A stretch of 64,000 nucleotides of DNA from Spisula solida (taxonomy: Eukaryota > Mollusca > Bivalvia > Venerida > Mactridae): contig OX365949.1 of the NCBI GenBank assembly GCA_947247005.1, forward strand, positions 8,752,001 through 8,816,000, read 5' to 3'. Of the stretch, positions 24,901 through 37,234 are shown piece after piece. The notes beneath the pieces are model-generated. The model did not search any database. It was not told the DNA's origin and was given only the letters and a program-made list of their open reading frames with translations. The position numbers were made by a program, and so were the translations under genes. How positions within the stretch are numbered: the stretch's first letter is position 1; each line of letters begins with the position of its first letter.

Positions 24901-27900
24901 CACAGGAAATCAAACTACAATCGGAGCAAAACCATGGAATTTCGGACAGGTATTTTACATGAAGTCCTGGAGAAATATATATAAGCATACGTGTTCACTA
25001 ATGCAAACAAAAACGTTCCATTATCATGGTTTTATAAACTCAATCGATGACGTCAATGAAACCTTACTACTTGATAGTTTAATAAGTCTGTAAGTGGTGT
25101 AATTCAATTTTGAAATGAACCTCATACACGCTATCCAATCATGTGTTGGCATATCATTAGGAGCTATTTATACAATTCTCAAGTTATTAAAAATAAGAGA
25201 AATATAAGTGCATTGAGACGTCAATACTCACGCCCTAGTAAACTGTCAAAATAATTAAATGAAACCATTTTCTAAATACAAAAGTCGATTATATGCAAAT
25301 ATAATATCCATAAACGAGACGTGATTTTGTAACCCATGCGACAAAATCATAACCAAATATAAACTAACAAAGGCACAACAAAAAGTTTGCATTTGAAAAC
25401 GCACCATAGGTGCCAGTAGGAATGTACTATTTAATTTTATGTTTAATGAACAATGGATACCGGTATATGCCAAGATTAACCAAGGTGAATTATTTTACGA
25501 ATTGAAAACTTCACAGCCTAAGGTGTGTTGGGTGTGATGCTGTTGCTTGACATTGTGCCTTAAATTTACACGAAGCGGCCATTAAACGCGACTTTTAGAG
25601 AATCGAAACTATTCTTGAGCTTCCCGATCCTCCTTTTATGCAAGACATGGTTCCGTGTGACCTTTATCTGTTTCGTAGACTCTAAAATGCACTGTCCGAA
25701 ACAAATACCAAGCACGTCAAGATCTTGGTTTTGCTCTTGTCCAGTGTATGCACAGTGTATCAAGGAATGATAATATAATCGCGTTTCAAAAATGAATTGT
25801 TCGACTGAAACATCGCGTATTTGTCGGAGGTGAATACTGCAAGGGGATCAAAACATTTATTCATTAAAATCTTTTAAGGATACATGTGTATGGGCATAGT
25901 TGCATTCCAATTTGATCACTGCTCGTATGATAACTAACAACTAATCAGATTGTTCCTTAAACGTGAATTGAACTTATTGTTTTTCATTTTGTTTCATTTT
26001 TAAAATTGTTGTTATAGGTATTGAAACACTCGTTATAAGTTCAAAATTATTTTAGTTATGTCACCGTTATTGTTGGAACAATGAGGTCATATGTATATGT
26101 TTTATCATAAACAATACAAAAGATATATATGAAAAACTATACCACAACGAACTTCATATCTTAGTTTTAATTTATTTACAGTTTGAAGAAGGAATCTTAG
26201 AAATATGTTTGTATTTGTTACGAAGTCACTTCCAAGATTCCGGAGTGTCAGATGTGATGTCAGACCCTATTAAAGCTTCAAGAGTTATAGCCAAGATGGT
26301 GGGTAATAATTTTGTCCACGATAATACTAAATTAGATAATGTATTTCAATGTAATTGTTTATTACATTCTTATACACACAGGTAAATATATCAATGAAAA
26401 AGAATAATAATCAATGGAAAATCTGTAAAATTTAAATACATTTGTATCTAATTACTAGTATATCAATTTCTGTAAACAACATTCTTCCTCAATGATACGT
26501 TTACCTGTGCTCAAACATTGCATCATTCTCGTTCACCAGAGTATTCTTCACCTGTGTATCTGGGAACTTGACTAACCACTGATGTATGAGGATGACATTG
26601 TATATCAATTATTCACTTTAAAATTGTTCGTGCATGTGCTTGTTTGCTTCTTGAACATAATCCATAATGATCAACTATAAAATAATGCTGACTTATTTTC
26701 TTCGAACAAAAGGTACGAATATACAAAGATAAGTAGGCAGCACTCGACTAAAACATTGCACATTATTGAAGCCAATGGTGCTCCTACAAAAAACATAATA
26801 ACGATCGGCCAAGGAAGGCAACACTCAACAATAACAGCAGAGCGCAATCCAGACAAACATGAACACAAAAAAGAGAAAACTCCGAGACTATAAGCATATG
26901 TCACAATGACCAACAAGGTAATAGAAAGTGGGACAGGGAAAGCAGCACTCAACTTAACAACTGAGCACAAAACAACATAACAACATCACTTACCACACTT
27001 ATACGGCACAGTGCTCAACACATACGAGAAAAAGAAATGCCCAAGTCAAAAAGCTAAAATACCTAGTTTCAGCAATCAAAATGCTAAAGGCCCTAGCTGA
27101 AAGGCCTAGTTATAACAGTAAAACAGTACTTGTAATAAAAATACTAGACCTAGTTCAGTAATTAAAAGCTGAGAGCCCCGTCCTTATGACCTAGTTTCAA
27201 CCAACCGAGTGCCCAACCTCAACAAGCCACGCGCATCAGCTGATCGACCTAGCTCCAACAAGCTGAATGCCCAAATTGAATGACCGACTATAAACAAGCT
27301 GAATGCCCAAGATGAATGGCCACCAAATTTCAACAACAAACGCAACAGGAAACAAATGAAATCAAACAAAGCAATAATGTGTATATCGGCACTTAAGAGC
27401 ATTATTCTACACGCACCGTATCCTTTGCAGGTCAACTCTAGTGATGAAAACGGTGTATTGACCGGAAGATGGGACGGTAACTACGGAGACGGTATTTCAC
27501 CTACCAATTGGGTAGGAAGCCCAAGAATCTTGCAACAATTTAGTGAGAGTGGATCCGTCAAGTATGGACAGTGTTGGGTGTTTTCTGCCGTTACAACGAC
27601 GGGTATAAGATTTAACTGTTTGATAAAATGTAAAATTTCACCAAATGCGATTCATAAAATATCTCCATCACGACACGGGCTCTCAGAATAAAATGTCATA
27701 TTTGTGTACCTATTCAGTTTTATTTTTGTTGTTCATTTTGTTGTTGTGCTTGTAATCATTGCTCTTTCTTTTCTTTGTTCTTTTTGTGCATTTCATGCCC
27801 TGTTGTTGTTCTATTTCGCCGCTCCTAGTTACGTATTTCTATATAAATTACTACAAAATGGTACTGGTTCTAATTGTATGCTCCGAAACCGTTCGCAATG

Positions 27901-30900
27901 ATATTTTTCAGACTTAAACCATCAAACAGTAGCAATGTGTACATTAGCCGATTTCTAATTATCTAAGGTTTCACATACTATTTTGTCGTGTCGCGATGAT
28001 ACTTACAATGCTTTTGAATTAAGTGAATTTGTCTTACAATTTGATGGTTTTTTCGGATTGTTTTTTTACTTGTAAATAGTATGTCGATGTCTTGGGATAC
28101 CGTGCCGATCTGTGACCAATTTCTCCTCGGCGCACGATACAGACAAATCAATGTTGATAGAGAAGGTTTTCGACGCCAATGATCCTAGTAAGAAAATCGC
28201 TGACTGGCATGACTCCGTGTGGTAAGAATATAGTTCGTAAACACTTATTTCCAACATACACGCACCTTTGTCTGTTTGCAGTTGTAGGAAGAGATGACCA
28301 TTTACAATGTTAATTTCTCAGAAAGTTTACAAGTAGTTAAATAGTACATACTTGTTTGCAATACAAAATCAACCAAGAATCCAGTATTTCCTTACTGTTT
28401 GCCATTAAGCAACGTTTTTGCAGTTTTTGCATACTTTATTTCGTAGGGCATACAATGTTGTTTAAACGTGTTTTGTGTCATTCATGCACTGCTTTTTTAG
28501 TTGAATGCTGTCTTCCCTGTCCGATTTATTTTCGTTCTGAAATTCAATTCAATGAACTCAATGACCAATCTTCGACAACATTATTAACAAGGCGGAGTAT
28601 TTGAAAAGACATTCGTTAGAAACCATGGACCAATACGTACTTATTTAGTGGTAAATGAAAATACATGTTTTTGTAATCTAAAGAATAAACTCGACCTCCA
28701 AAGCATTGGAAAAAGTTTGGCGACTGATCATATAAAGTTAAGATATTTTTAGGAATTTCCATGTATGGAATGAAGTATGGCTAGCTCGTACCGATTTGGA
28801 TGAGAGAGGTTACGATGGATGGCAAGTGATTGATGCAACCCCGCAGGAAAGGAGTAACAGTATGTTTCATAATACTCATTATTTTTCGCTGAAGAGAAAA
28901 GTATAGCCTGAGTCACATCAGCCTTGCGACAGCTGTACACCTATCTAGGATAATGTTTTAGGTCCCTTTCGGGGAAATAGCTGGTGTCTCCTGGGACAGC
29001 CGTAAGACAATCATACGACTGCCGTAAGTAATATTAGCGCGGCAAAATGAAGCCAAATTCTGGACAAATATTGTGCTTGCAATTCGCCGTTACAACACTA
29101 TTTCCTATTATCGGGTTGTCTTGGACAGCCGTATTAGCATTGTACACCAGTCCTGTGATGTCTGTGATCTGTCTAGATATCTGCGATTTCGTCCACGGTT
29201 TAAATGTTATTGTAATTTATTTTGGAGAGCAATAAATCGTGCGACTAAATTACAAATTATCGTGCGGCTGATGTGACACAGGCTTATGTTGTGATAATGG
29301 TATTTACATTGTTTATTAAGGATGTAAATGATTAGGTTTTAAAGGTGTGGGAACTATACTTGGCAAAATATGATTGCCCAATGTAGAAATGTTGTAGCTT
29401 TTGATCCTCTCGGTCCCAAAGTGCGCGTCCCACCTCCGGGCCACCTCTCCCCACTATATAATTAATTAGTTTACATTGATTACAGATATTTATACGTGTG
29501 GACCATGTCCTGTCAGTGCCATCAAACAAGGCAGAGTCGATATCCTCTATGACACACATTTTGTATTCGCTGAGGTCAATGCCGACGAGGCTCGCTATAT
29601 CAAACATTCTGATGGTACATACGAATTGACGGATTTGGACAAAAATAAGTAATTGTTTTCACATTGTCACATGAAACTTACATACATACTATACACGGTA
29701 TTGAAATGTTTATTCACAAAGTTTAAGTTATCAGTATGTTTTATTTTTACATTATGTACTTATCATAGAACAAATTCTGGCTAATATTTTGGAGGTAACT
29801 ATAGTGATCTAGTCGTTCTTGTTTTAAATGAACACATAAGCTTGTGAAACTCTCTTTGAATACGGTCTACCTAGCTTACAATTATTCAGAGATAAACTGT
29901 TGGACTTATTACTGTGTGTCAAAATATAGCTGTGGTGGAATTTCAAAGGCCAAATGGTCAATTCAAGGTTTAAATGAAACAAGGGTTGAAATATGTTCTA
30001 TCTTAATGACCAGACATTAGTGTCCATTAATTCGTTTGCACGGTTGTATTTTTATAAAGGATTGGAAAGAAAATCAGTACAAAAATTGCTGATGGTAATC
30101 GTTACAGTAGATTTGGGGGAGACAGGAGAGAAGACCTGACACTTCAATACAAACACCGTGAAGGTAGGTAAAACTCGTTTAATCATGTCAGTCGTCTGTA
30201 AACATTTCAAATTCTCTTATTATTGTACTGCATTATTTATATATTTATAGAAGAAAAGGTATTATAACGTAATACTTAGTGTAGTCACATGACTACTAAT
30301 ATATTACATTAAAAATCAATGAACATTATACAGGAAGCAGGGAGGAGAGGGATGTCGTACATCAAGCGTTTGATATAGGAAAGAGAGAACGCTTGAGTAA
30401 TGGATCTAGACCACGTCACAAGCCTATCTTGGATCCGTATAATCGAAGGGAATCCGTCGAGGTAAACACGAAAGTATATTTCACAAAGATTTGATTTAAA
30501 AAAACATTTATTTTCATGAAATATATATAACAAAAGTTCACTGTCAAAAATCAGGTATTGAAACTTTTCCAGGTGTACACAGTTGTGTAATAATAGCCAT
30601 GCTCCGATGACCTTAACGTTGTGTAGCTTAATATGCTAATTTAAGAAACCATGCCGTGTGTCATACATTGTGAGAGCCAGTGAAATATACATGTTTGGAA
30701 TGTGGCTGGTAACTTTCTATTACTGTCTCTTGTCCGAGTGGCTAGACACTGCCGCCGTTTTAGTATGGCTTCGACTGATCTGTGCAAGTAAAGCATTTAA
30801 AATAATAATAGCACACGGAAAGTTACAACTTCAAGTTTGACATATAATAAAGTAAAACAAGACAAACTCCAGAATTGCTCAACGTTTCGACTGTATTTTC

Positions 30901-33563
30901 AAGTCTTCATCAGGAACAATAATAATAATAAACAAAGAAATAAACAACGTCATGGGTTATAAGTTTGACATATAATATACGCAATTTGCAGGAGTGTTTC
31001 TCACTATAAATAGCTTTTATTACATACAGCACCATAATTAGGCACATAGCTATACTAAACGTTATAACAGTATGTGGTGCTAAGTGCTTCTGATTTTTCC
31101 AGTTATGTCCGATATGTGTATGCAACGTTCGTAGCAGCTGATCAAAGATGACCCAGTTTTCCGTTTTCGCTCAACAATATGTCTTGTTTTTTCTGTTTTC
31201 CAGAAAGTTGCCTTAAAGATCAATTTTAACAGTGAGGTTATGATTGGTTCGGATTTCCCGTTCGAAATTATTGCCAAGAATCCCGGTAGACGTGGTCAAA
31301 ACATTCAAAATCTTCGTTTAGCCGTATCGCCTAAGACATACACGGGAGAAGTAGGACCTGCATTCTTCACTCGAAGTGTTGATAACATTCACCTTGAACC
31401 TGGAAGAGGTATATAACATCATACATAATCCTACTGACTTTACTATACCCATCCTGAATAGCCCATTCATCAACAATTTGAGATCTCAAAGTCTTCTTAT
31501 GTATATCCAAATGTTGGTGATGTGATAATGCTGGGGTAGGTTATTCAATTTATCAATGATACAATTTGTGTGGAAATGTTTCCTAATATCAGTTCTAGTA
31601 TATGGTGTCATAAGTTTATGTTCATATCCACGAGTGTGAATTTAGCTAGCACTAAAGAATTGATCGCCAGAAGAATTGTACTTATTATTAATTAATTTGA
31701 ACAAATTAGTTGGTTCACACATATCCTCTTTATTTCTTTTGGTCTTCAATATAATAAAACATATGCAATTGCTCAAACCCAGAAACAACAAGTATAGTCA
31801 CATGCCTGCAGACAATGTATGTCAGTTTGTCAAATAGGAAACCGGTTAGATTACTCTATCAAGTGTAATAAGACATAGTACAGGACCACAAATCTTCAGC
31901 GAGGAATTATTATTTATTTTACAAGATATTATGAGTACATTGTATATTCACTATGAAGAATTTCCGCTAAACATTAGTATACCTTTCTAAAAGTTACAGA
32001 ACTATATTTTCAATTTCAGAAACAATGTTTAAAGTTGTTATATCGGCAGAAGAATACTTTTCCTATCTTGTTGAACAGGGTAGTATGTATATAGTACTGT
32101 ATGCTAAAGTTGGTTCTCCAGCTGGTGGAGCTGCACACCAAGACACGGTCGTAACCGAAGACGTCCGATTTAGGCGTCCGGACCTAGACATCGAGGTATG
32201 TGGGGCCAAAAGAAAACATGGTTTATATTGGCAAGAAGCCTGATGTTTACATAATTATGTAAATCGAGAATTGATTGACCATTTACAAAATTTAACTTTT
32301 GGTGCATAAATATGGGAAGTATTGCACATGTTTGCATAATGCAATGAATTCGCTTTACAACATGCGACAAAAACCTTCGAAGCACACCAAATGGACGGAG
32401 CGTTCTCTACACTGGCGTCTAGTTTTAGTTTAGCTATAACGTGTACATTAGAACATATTAAGTGTATATACCAACAATTGTGAACTGTATCAAAATCAAG
32501 TAATTTCTTGTGGGATTCAAACATATATTTGTTATGCATATTTAAAGTCATTTATAATTCAAAGTACTGATGCAAACAGTTGCAAATGTATAAAAAGATA
32601 CATGTATGCACATGTAAACGCATCACAAAATATTACATAAACAATAAATGAACTAACTTGAAATGCGTTTCCACTGCAGGGACCTCCTCATGGACGGATT
32701 GGTCAACCAGTGGAATTCGGAGTTACTTTCGTGAACCCGGCCCCAGTTTCACTAACTAATTGCTCAGTTGCAATGGGAAGTTCTGGTTTCAGAAATGTTA
32801 GCGACAAACGAGTGGAGTAAGTATTACATAGCACTACGTCATCATTCCATGGTTCTCAATGTAATTCCTGGACCATCCAATACTTTTATAGGGATTTTCC
32901 AGAAGCTTTTTCATCAATCTAAGGAGTTTAAACTTTAATTCTTACACATTTATTTGATATAAACTTGACTTACAGATGTCAGGAAAATGGTCTTCACAAC
33001 AGGAATGCTGTTTCTAACAAGCAGTGTAAAAATAATCTGAGTCACAATATTTTTGATATTTCATTAGGTATGTGACGTAATTCCTGATCTTTTCAAAGTT
33101 GTAGTTGTTTTTCACAATTCTATGATTTTTCAAGACATTGAACTACACTTGAGTGTTTGAATACAAAGATAACAATCAATATGTTTTAAACAGATTCGGC
33201 CGGATTGAAGCCATTATGATCAATTGCATTGTTTAGCACTAACATTGCTTATAATTTGAAAGTTCAAATGAAGGTATTATATTTTTAATCTTCACTTTGA
33301 TATTATAGGAAGGCACCAACATAACCTATGTTCATATATTATAATAACAACAGACACAATGTATGTGAAAAAGTCATTTTATTTTAAATGACGAAATTAT
33401 TAATTGTACATACATACATTTCAGGAACGTTGGTCCCGGGGAAACATATACTGGATATTTCACTATGGTTCCAAAGCGAAGCCGTGAGCATGATGTCGTG
33501 TTTTCATTCGATTGTAATGAGCTTAAGGATATCACAGGATCCGCATCTATCGTGATTGCTTAA
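18922..33563 (+). CDS. Transglutaminase TG2 with Gly/Tyr-rich N-terminus (complete)
   Basis: Ca2+-dependent protein cross-linking enzyme. Coding exons: 18922-19169, 20541-20635, 21443-21587, 22355-22497, 23016-23146, 23451-23604, 24831-24949, 26182-26298, 27431-27602, 28080-28221, 28753-28859, 29486-29648, 30060-30163, 30334-30461, 31204-31408, 32020-32195, 32680-32816, 33425-33563. They sum to 2625 nt (874 residues) with all phases consistent. Residues 1-60: Gly/Tyr/Ser-rich (GGGSYGGG). About 83-114: Arg-rich. 116-130: Pro-Glu-Arg repeats. Then the N-terminal beta-sandwich. Core: GQCWVF Cys432, NFHVWNEVW His492, [11 protein letters not shown]sp516. Two C-terminal barrels end in [10 protein letters not shown]. 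No signal peptide, so cytosolic or unconventionally secreted. ATG 18922 has context AACAATGG; an acceptor-like ATTTCAG 14 nt upstream suggests an unseen 5' UTR exon. Vertebrate relatives are shorter (about 690-820) and lack this Gly/Tyr-rich start. All introns are GT-AG. Confidence 0.95.
20795..20935 (-). repeat. Probable LINE 3' tail
   Basis: Read on the minus strand, GAGGCCCACACGGAAATTTA leads to TGTAGCCTCGTTTAAATAAA and then a (TTCC)n-like tail (plus-strand GGAAGGAAGAAAGGAAGGAA). A similar end lies at 52431-52500. It lies in the second TG2 intron. Confidence 0.4.
22614..22740 (+). repeat. RepA family copy
   Basis: TAAGTCGGACGGTGAAGGAA, then AACTTAACCAGCCGAGCACA and ACACTGCCCAAAACA. It lies in the TG2 intron after exon 4, about 120 nt from the donor. 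Confidence 0.65.
23616..23860 (+). repeat. RepA family copy at an exon border
   Basis: Starts about 12 nt past the donor of TG2 exon 6: AAAAAGATAATACTAAGTCG, GACAGGGAAGGCACCACTCA, CAGCCGAGCACAGAAAACAA, AACCGAACGGGACAGTGATC and a CAACAGTAAAACGGGCGAAA end. The exon 6 reading frame stays open through this copy to 23780. Confidence 0.7.
24476..24770 (-). repeat. RepA family copy, inverted, near full length
   Basis: Begins TGTGTGCCGTTTTACTGTTA, continues with AAACTAGGTCATTCAGCTAG and TTTTTGGCAACTGGGACTTG, and ends with GCTCGACTGGTTAGGTTGAG and TCTGCCTAAACTGTCCGATT. With the forward copy at 23616 it makes an inverted pair in the same intron. Confidence 0.65.
26377..26509. mobile_element. Second hAT-like MITE copy
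   Basis: Ends CACAGGTAAATATATCAATG and (reverse complement of the right end) CACAGGTAAACGTATCATTG. Same length class and end sequence as 18004-18133. It lies in the TG2 intron after exon 8. Confidence 0.65.
26690..27345 (+). repeat. Cluster of RepA copies and fragments
   Basis: At least three joined pieces: AGATAAGTAGGCAGCACTCG near 26728, ATCGGCCAAGGAAGGCAACA near 26805, and GTGGGACAGGGAAAGCAGCA near 26931. A long internal part follows with many AGCTGAATGCCCAA-type units (27160-27330). The cluster ends about 90 nt before the TG2 exon that carries the catalytic cysteine. Confidence 0.6.
28440..28535 (-). repeat. RepA family fragment, inverted
   Basis: TTAGTTGAATGCTGTCTTCC followed by CTGTCCGATTTATTTTCG, the reverse complement of the RepA core, in the TG2 intron between the exon before the catalytic His and the His exon. 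Confidence 0.55.
28905..29284. mobile_element. 380-bp MITE in a TG2 intron
   Basis: Terminal inverted repeats AGCCTGAGTCACATCAGCC and (right end, reversed) AAGCCTGTGTCACATCAGCC, flanked by TA. The interior holds GACAGCCGTAAGACAATCAT and related repeats. There is no transposase. Confidence 0.65.
30850..30960 (-). mobile_element. 111-bp insertion with 17-bp target duplication
   Basis: Flanked by a perfect direct repeat AAGTTTGACATATAATA (30833-30849 and 30961-30977), showing a single retro- or transposon-like insertion. The minus strand contains CCTGATGAAGACTTGAAAAT leading to AGTCGAAACGTT: the conserved hammerhead-ribozyme core pattern CUGAUGA / short stem GACU-AGUC / GAAA, which is common in Penelope-like retroelements. 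A short (AAT)n run is adjacent. It lies in the TG2 intron after exon 14. Only the core is visible, so an active ribozyme is not claimed. Confidence 0.6.
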
Positions 33564-33656
33564 ACTGAAAGCATCCAATCATTTGATGATATATTTGTGA
33601 CGGACGTTTTTTTGTATTAATTATCCCCGTAGATATTTTTGTATACATGTATTTAC

Positions 33657-33965
33657 ATTGGTCTAACTGTAATTGGTTTACAATACGTTTTACGAACTAT
33701 TTACAAGATGTGCCATATATTAATGAGATCTTTTTTTATTGTTATCATGTTTGATATTCTTAATATCACAATCGTTTGATGTATCCTATCGTTATATGCT
33801 TCTTCTCTTCACTGGTCTTACTGTGAGTGTTTTAAATACTTTTGTACGAACTATTTACAAGATGTGCCATATATTTATGAGAGCTTAGTTTTATTGTTAT
33901 ATTTAGCTTACTGTTTTATATTTGTAATACCACACTCATTTGAATAATCTTGTTGTTCCATACTT
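33657..33965. repeat. 154-bp tandem duplication in TG2 3' flank
   Basis: Two diverged copies with a 154-bp offset. The shared segment TACGAACTATTTACAAGATG continues as TGCCATATAT at 33691 and 33845. It is probably part of the TG2 3' UTR or immediate downstream DNA. Confidence 0.7.
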
Positions 33966-34084
33966 GTTTTCTTCATCTACTTTTTTCATCTCATTGTAAT
34001 GTTTTATTACACATGTTCTACATTACTACACTAAAACGTTCATAACCGGATGATATTCATGTGTGTTTTGATATTATCACTTGG

Positions 34085-34255
34085 CTCTCGTTCCGTTTTA
34101 GTTTGACTGACTGAGGCGGCAGACTTTCGGGAAGGGATGCCGTGTTTTCAGTTGGGCGTTGTGCTTTGTGTGATTTTAATGTTTTCTGTGCTCGGCTGGT
34201 TAAGTTGAGTGCTGCCTTCCCTGTCCAACTTAATATAATCTTTTTGATATGATAA
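34085..34255 (-). repeat. RepA family copy, inverted
   Basis: Starts near CTCGTTCCGTTTTAGTTTGA, runs through TTTCAGTTGGGCGTTGTGCT and TTCTGTGCTCGGCTGGTTAA, and ends TGCTGCCTTCCCTGTCCAAC and AATATAATCTTTTTGATATG. One of the best-preserved copies. Confidence 0.7.
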
Positions 34256-36016
34256 AGTCACTCTTGTTCTTTATTGTTTTTATTATATCTATTAATCGCA
34301 TGATATTATATAATAATCATATTTGTGAAGTTGTATTTTTGTATAAACATGTACTGATCGTCTATCTGTCTAATCAAATCACCTATCAGCACTAGTCTTC
34401 CATCTGAAACATCACGTTGATAATACAATGTACAGAGGAAGAACTTTAGTGTTGCTGTCTAAAACAACACGTTGGATATCTACCGAAAATGTACAATTTG
34501 TAAAAGAAAATGTGTAGAAGAAGATTATTTTCATTTTCTGATTGTAATATGTGCTTTTGACTCCGTCCAGATATGTTGTATCTCAGGAAATACCTCCAAC
34601 ACCCATGTTTTCTTGTCCACCGAAGTATTACACACTGGCTGGGACATTGACTCACGACTGGTGCACGAGAATGATAATATGTAGATAATAGTTCTACGAT
34701 TAGTTTGAATGTGCATTTTATGAAATACTGCTCACAGCAAAGCCTGCCCTTTGATACAAGCTGATTTTAAAAATACATTTGAATGTATGCTGCAACTACT
34801 GTGGTAATCTATCTTTATACATACGTATGTGTTTGTCCTATTAAGTGACTATCAATATTAGCAATTATATTTCTACATATATTTATAATATATATATATT
34901 GTTGATCATTATGTTGATTTTATCCACGTTATAATTCTGTTATAATAACGACAGACGTTTTGGACAATATGATGTTTTAGGAATGTAGTATTCAATTATG
35001 AAAATGCTCCACTTAAAGAACATACAACCAATGCGTAATAAAGAAGTAGCCTTTTGTACTAATATGATTGCATTTTCTATCAAGTAGCGTGCTAGTATTT
35101 TATGAAGTTAAGATACTCACACTCTAGTCTTGTACGTGATTGTATGGGGTTTTCAAGACCAAAGAAAAAAAAACATTTGTGTTTATTTGACATAGTGTTA
35201 TAATGTAACTTTTCGCTTGCTCTGTGAATTTGACCAAAACGCGTTTTATCTACAACTAAAAGCTCTTATGATCAACAAGCAGGTATCGAAATCAACATGG
35301 TGTATACTGTATAGTGTAAACTTCTATTTTGTTAGTTAGTCAATTTATACATAGAAGTGAATAATGCTGTATAACTACATGTATATAAAAAATAAAACGG
35401 AATCCTAAACATATTTATTTATGAATGAACATTCTGCAATGCTTCTATTTATCCTCGCAACCTGGCCAATCCCATCAGAGTGATGACCCCTAGAAGATTG
35501 CTAGGCATTTTAATATTTCTGAAGTACGTGATACAGAAGAGTAACCGCGCTCAAGAAGCATACCAAGTTCTTTTACATGCCGATGTAAAGCACTATATCC
35601 GGACCTCGGTAAAAAGAATAATACCAAAATATGATTAGTAACTTTAGTGGTCGTGCAGGAAATCGAAGCCTCGCTTACCAATCCAGCAAACTTGCACTTC
35701 ACCAGAGAAATAATTTTATAAATAGCCGTAGCCTATACTCTATATTTACAAATATACATTATAGGCCATGGCAATTCATATAATTGTTTGTCTGGTCGAG
35801 TGCCATTGTTCCAGCACGTAATCCCCAGAACACGCATCCGCTCCCGTTTGTTAATGCATTCTAGTATTTACACAACGCCCCCCTCCACAAAAGGGAAAAG
35901 TTTGTTTAGAGCTAATTTGCGGTCACGTGACTGAGACAGAAGTGTATTGTATTCCCAGCCAGATCGGCCCCTCCGACTGCAAGGGAAGAGGCAGCTTTGT
36001 GATACAAGGACTACAT
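34256..36016. other. Intergenic, no gene seen
   Basis: AT-rich sequence between TG2 and the 31-bp array. It contains short AT dinucleotide runs (near 34890) and an AATAAA near 35036. None of the short open frames has a recognisable domain. Confidence 0.4.
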
Positions 36017-37196
36017 GTGAGATACCCTAGCTCCTTGGTTGTAAAACGTGAGATACCCTAGCTCCTTGGTTGTTAAACGTGAGATACCCTAGCTCCTTGG
36101 TTGTAAAACGTGAGATACCCTAGCTCCTTGGTTGTAAAACGTGAGATACTCTAGCTCCTTGGTTGTTAAACGTGAGATACCCTAGCTCCTTGGTTGTTAA
36201 ACGTGAGATACCCTAGCTCCTTGGTTGTTAAACGTGAGATACCCTAGCTCATTGGTTGTTAAACGTGAGATACTCTAGCTCCATGGTTGTTAAACGTGAG
36301 ATACCCTAGCTCCTTGGTGGTTAAACGTGAGATACCATAGCTCCTTGGTTGTTAAACGTGAGATACCATAGCTCATTGGTTGTAAAACGTGAGATACCCT
36401 AGCTCCTTGGTTGTTAAACGTGAGATACCCTAGCACCTTGGTTGTTAAACGTGAGATACTCTAGCTCCTTGGTTGTTAAACGTGAGATACCCTCCTAGCT
36501 CCTTGGTTGTTAAACGTGAGATACTCTAGCTCCTTGGTTGTAAAACGTGAGATACCCTAGCTCCTTGGTTGTTAAACGTGAGATACCCTAGCTCCTTGGT
36601 TGTAACACGTGAGGTACCCTAGCTCCTTGGTTGTTAAACGTGAGATACCCTAGCTCCTTTGTTGTTAAACGTACGATATCCTAGCTCCTTGGTTGTAAAC
36701 CGTGAGATACCCTAGCTCCTTGGTTGTTAAACGTGAGATACCATAGCTCCTTGGTTGTAAAACTTGAGATATCCTAGCTCCTTGGTTGTAAATCGTGAGA
36801 TACCATAGCTCCTTGGTTGTAAAACTTGAGATATCCTAGCTCCTTGGTTGTAAAACGTGAGATACCCTAGCTCCTTGGTTGTTAAACGTGAGATATCCTA
36901 GCTCCTTGGTTGTAAACGTGAGATACCCTAGCTCCTTGGTTGTAAAACGTGAGATACCCTAGCTCCTTGGTTGTTAAACGTGAGATACCCTAGCTCCTTG
37001 GTTGTTAAACGTGAGATACCCTAGCTCCTTGGTTGTTAAACGTGAGATACCCTAGCTCCTTGGTTGTAAAACGTGAGATACCCTAGCTCCTTGGTTGTTA
37101 AACGTGAGATACCCTAGCCCCTTGGTTGTTAAACGTGTGATACCCTAGCCCCTTGGTTGTTAAACGTGAGATACCCTAGCTCTTTGGTTGTTAAAC
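36017..37196. repeat. 31-bp minisatellite, ~38 copies
   Basis: The unit runs GTGAGATACCCTAGCTCCTT then GGTTGTTAAAC. Copies vary mainly at TTAAAC/TAAAAC and at a few single bases. The head-to-tail order is unbroken apart from one 3-bp insertion near 36494. It ends about 950 bp upstream of the CUB gene start. Confidence 0.95.
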
Positions 37197-37234
37197 GCGT
37201 CCTTTGTATTGCACCGAAACAAACGAGACTACCT

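Noticed and set aside
30850..30960. Active hammerhead ribozyme
   Set aside because: The core motif is present but a convincing stem I and closed stem III are not, so only a core-like relic is claimed.
36017..37196. CRISPR-like array
   Set aside because: The 31-bp units are contiguous with no unique spacers, and the context is eukaryotic.
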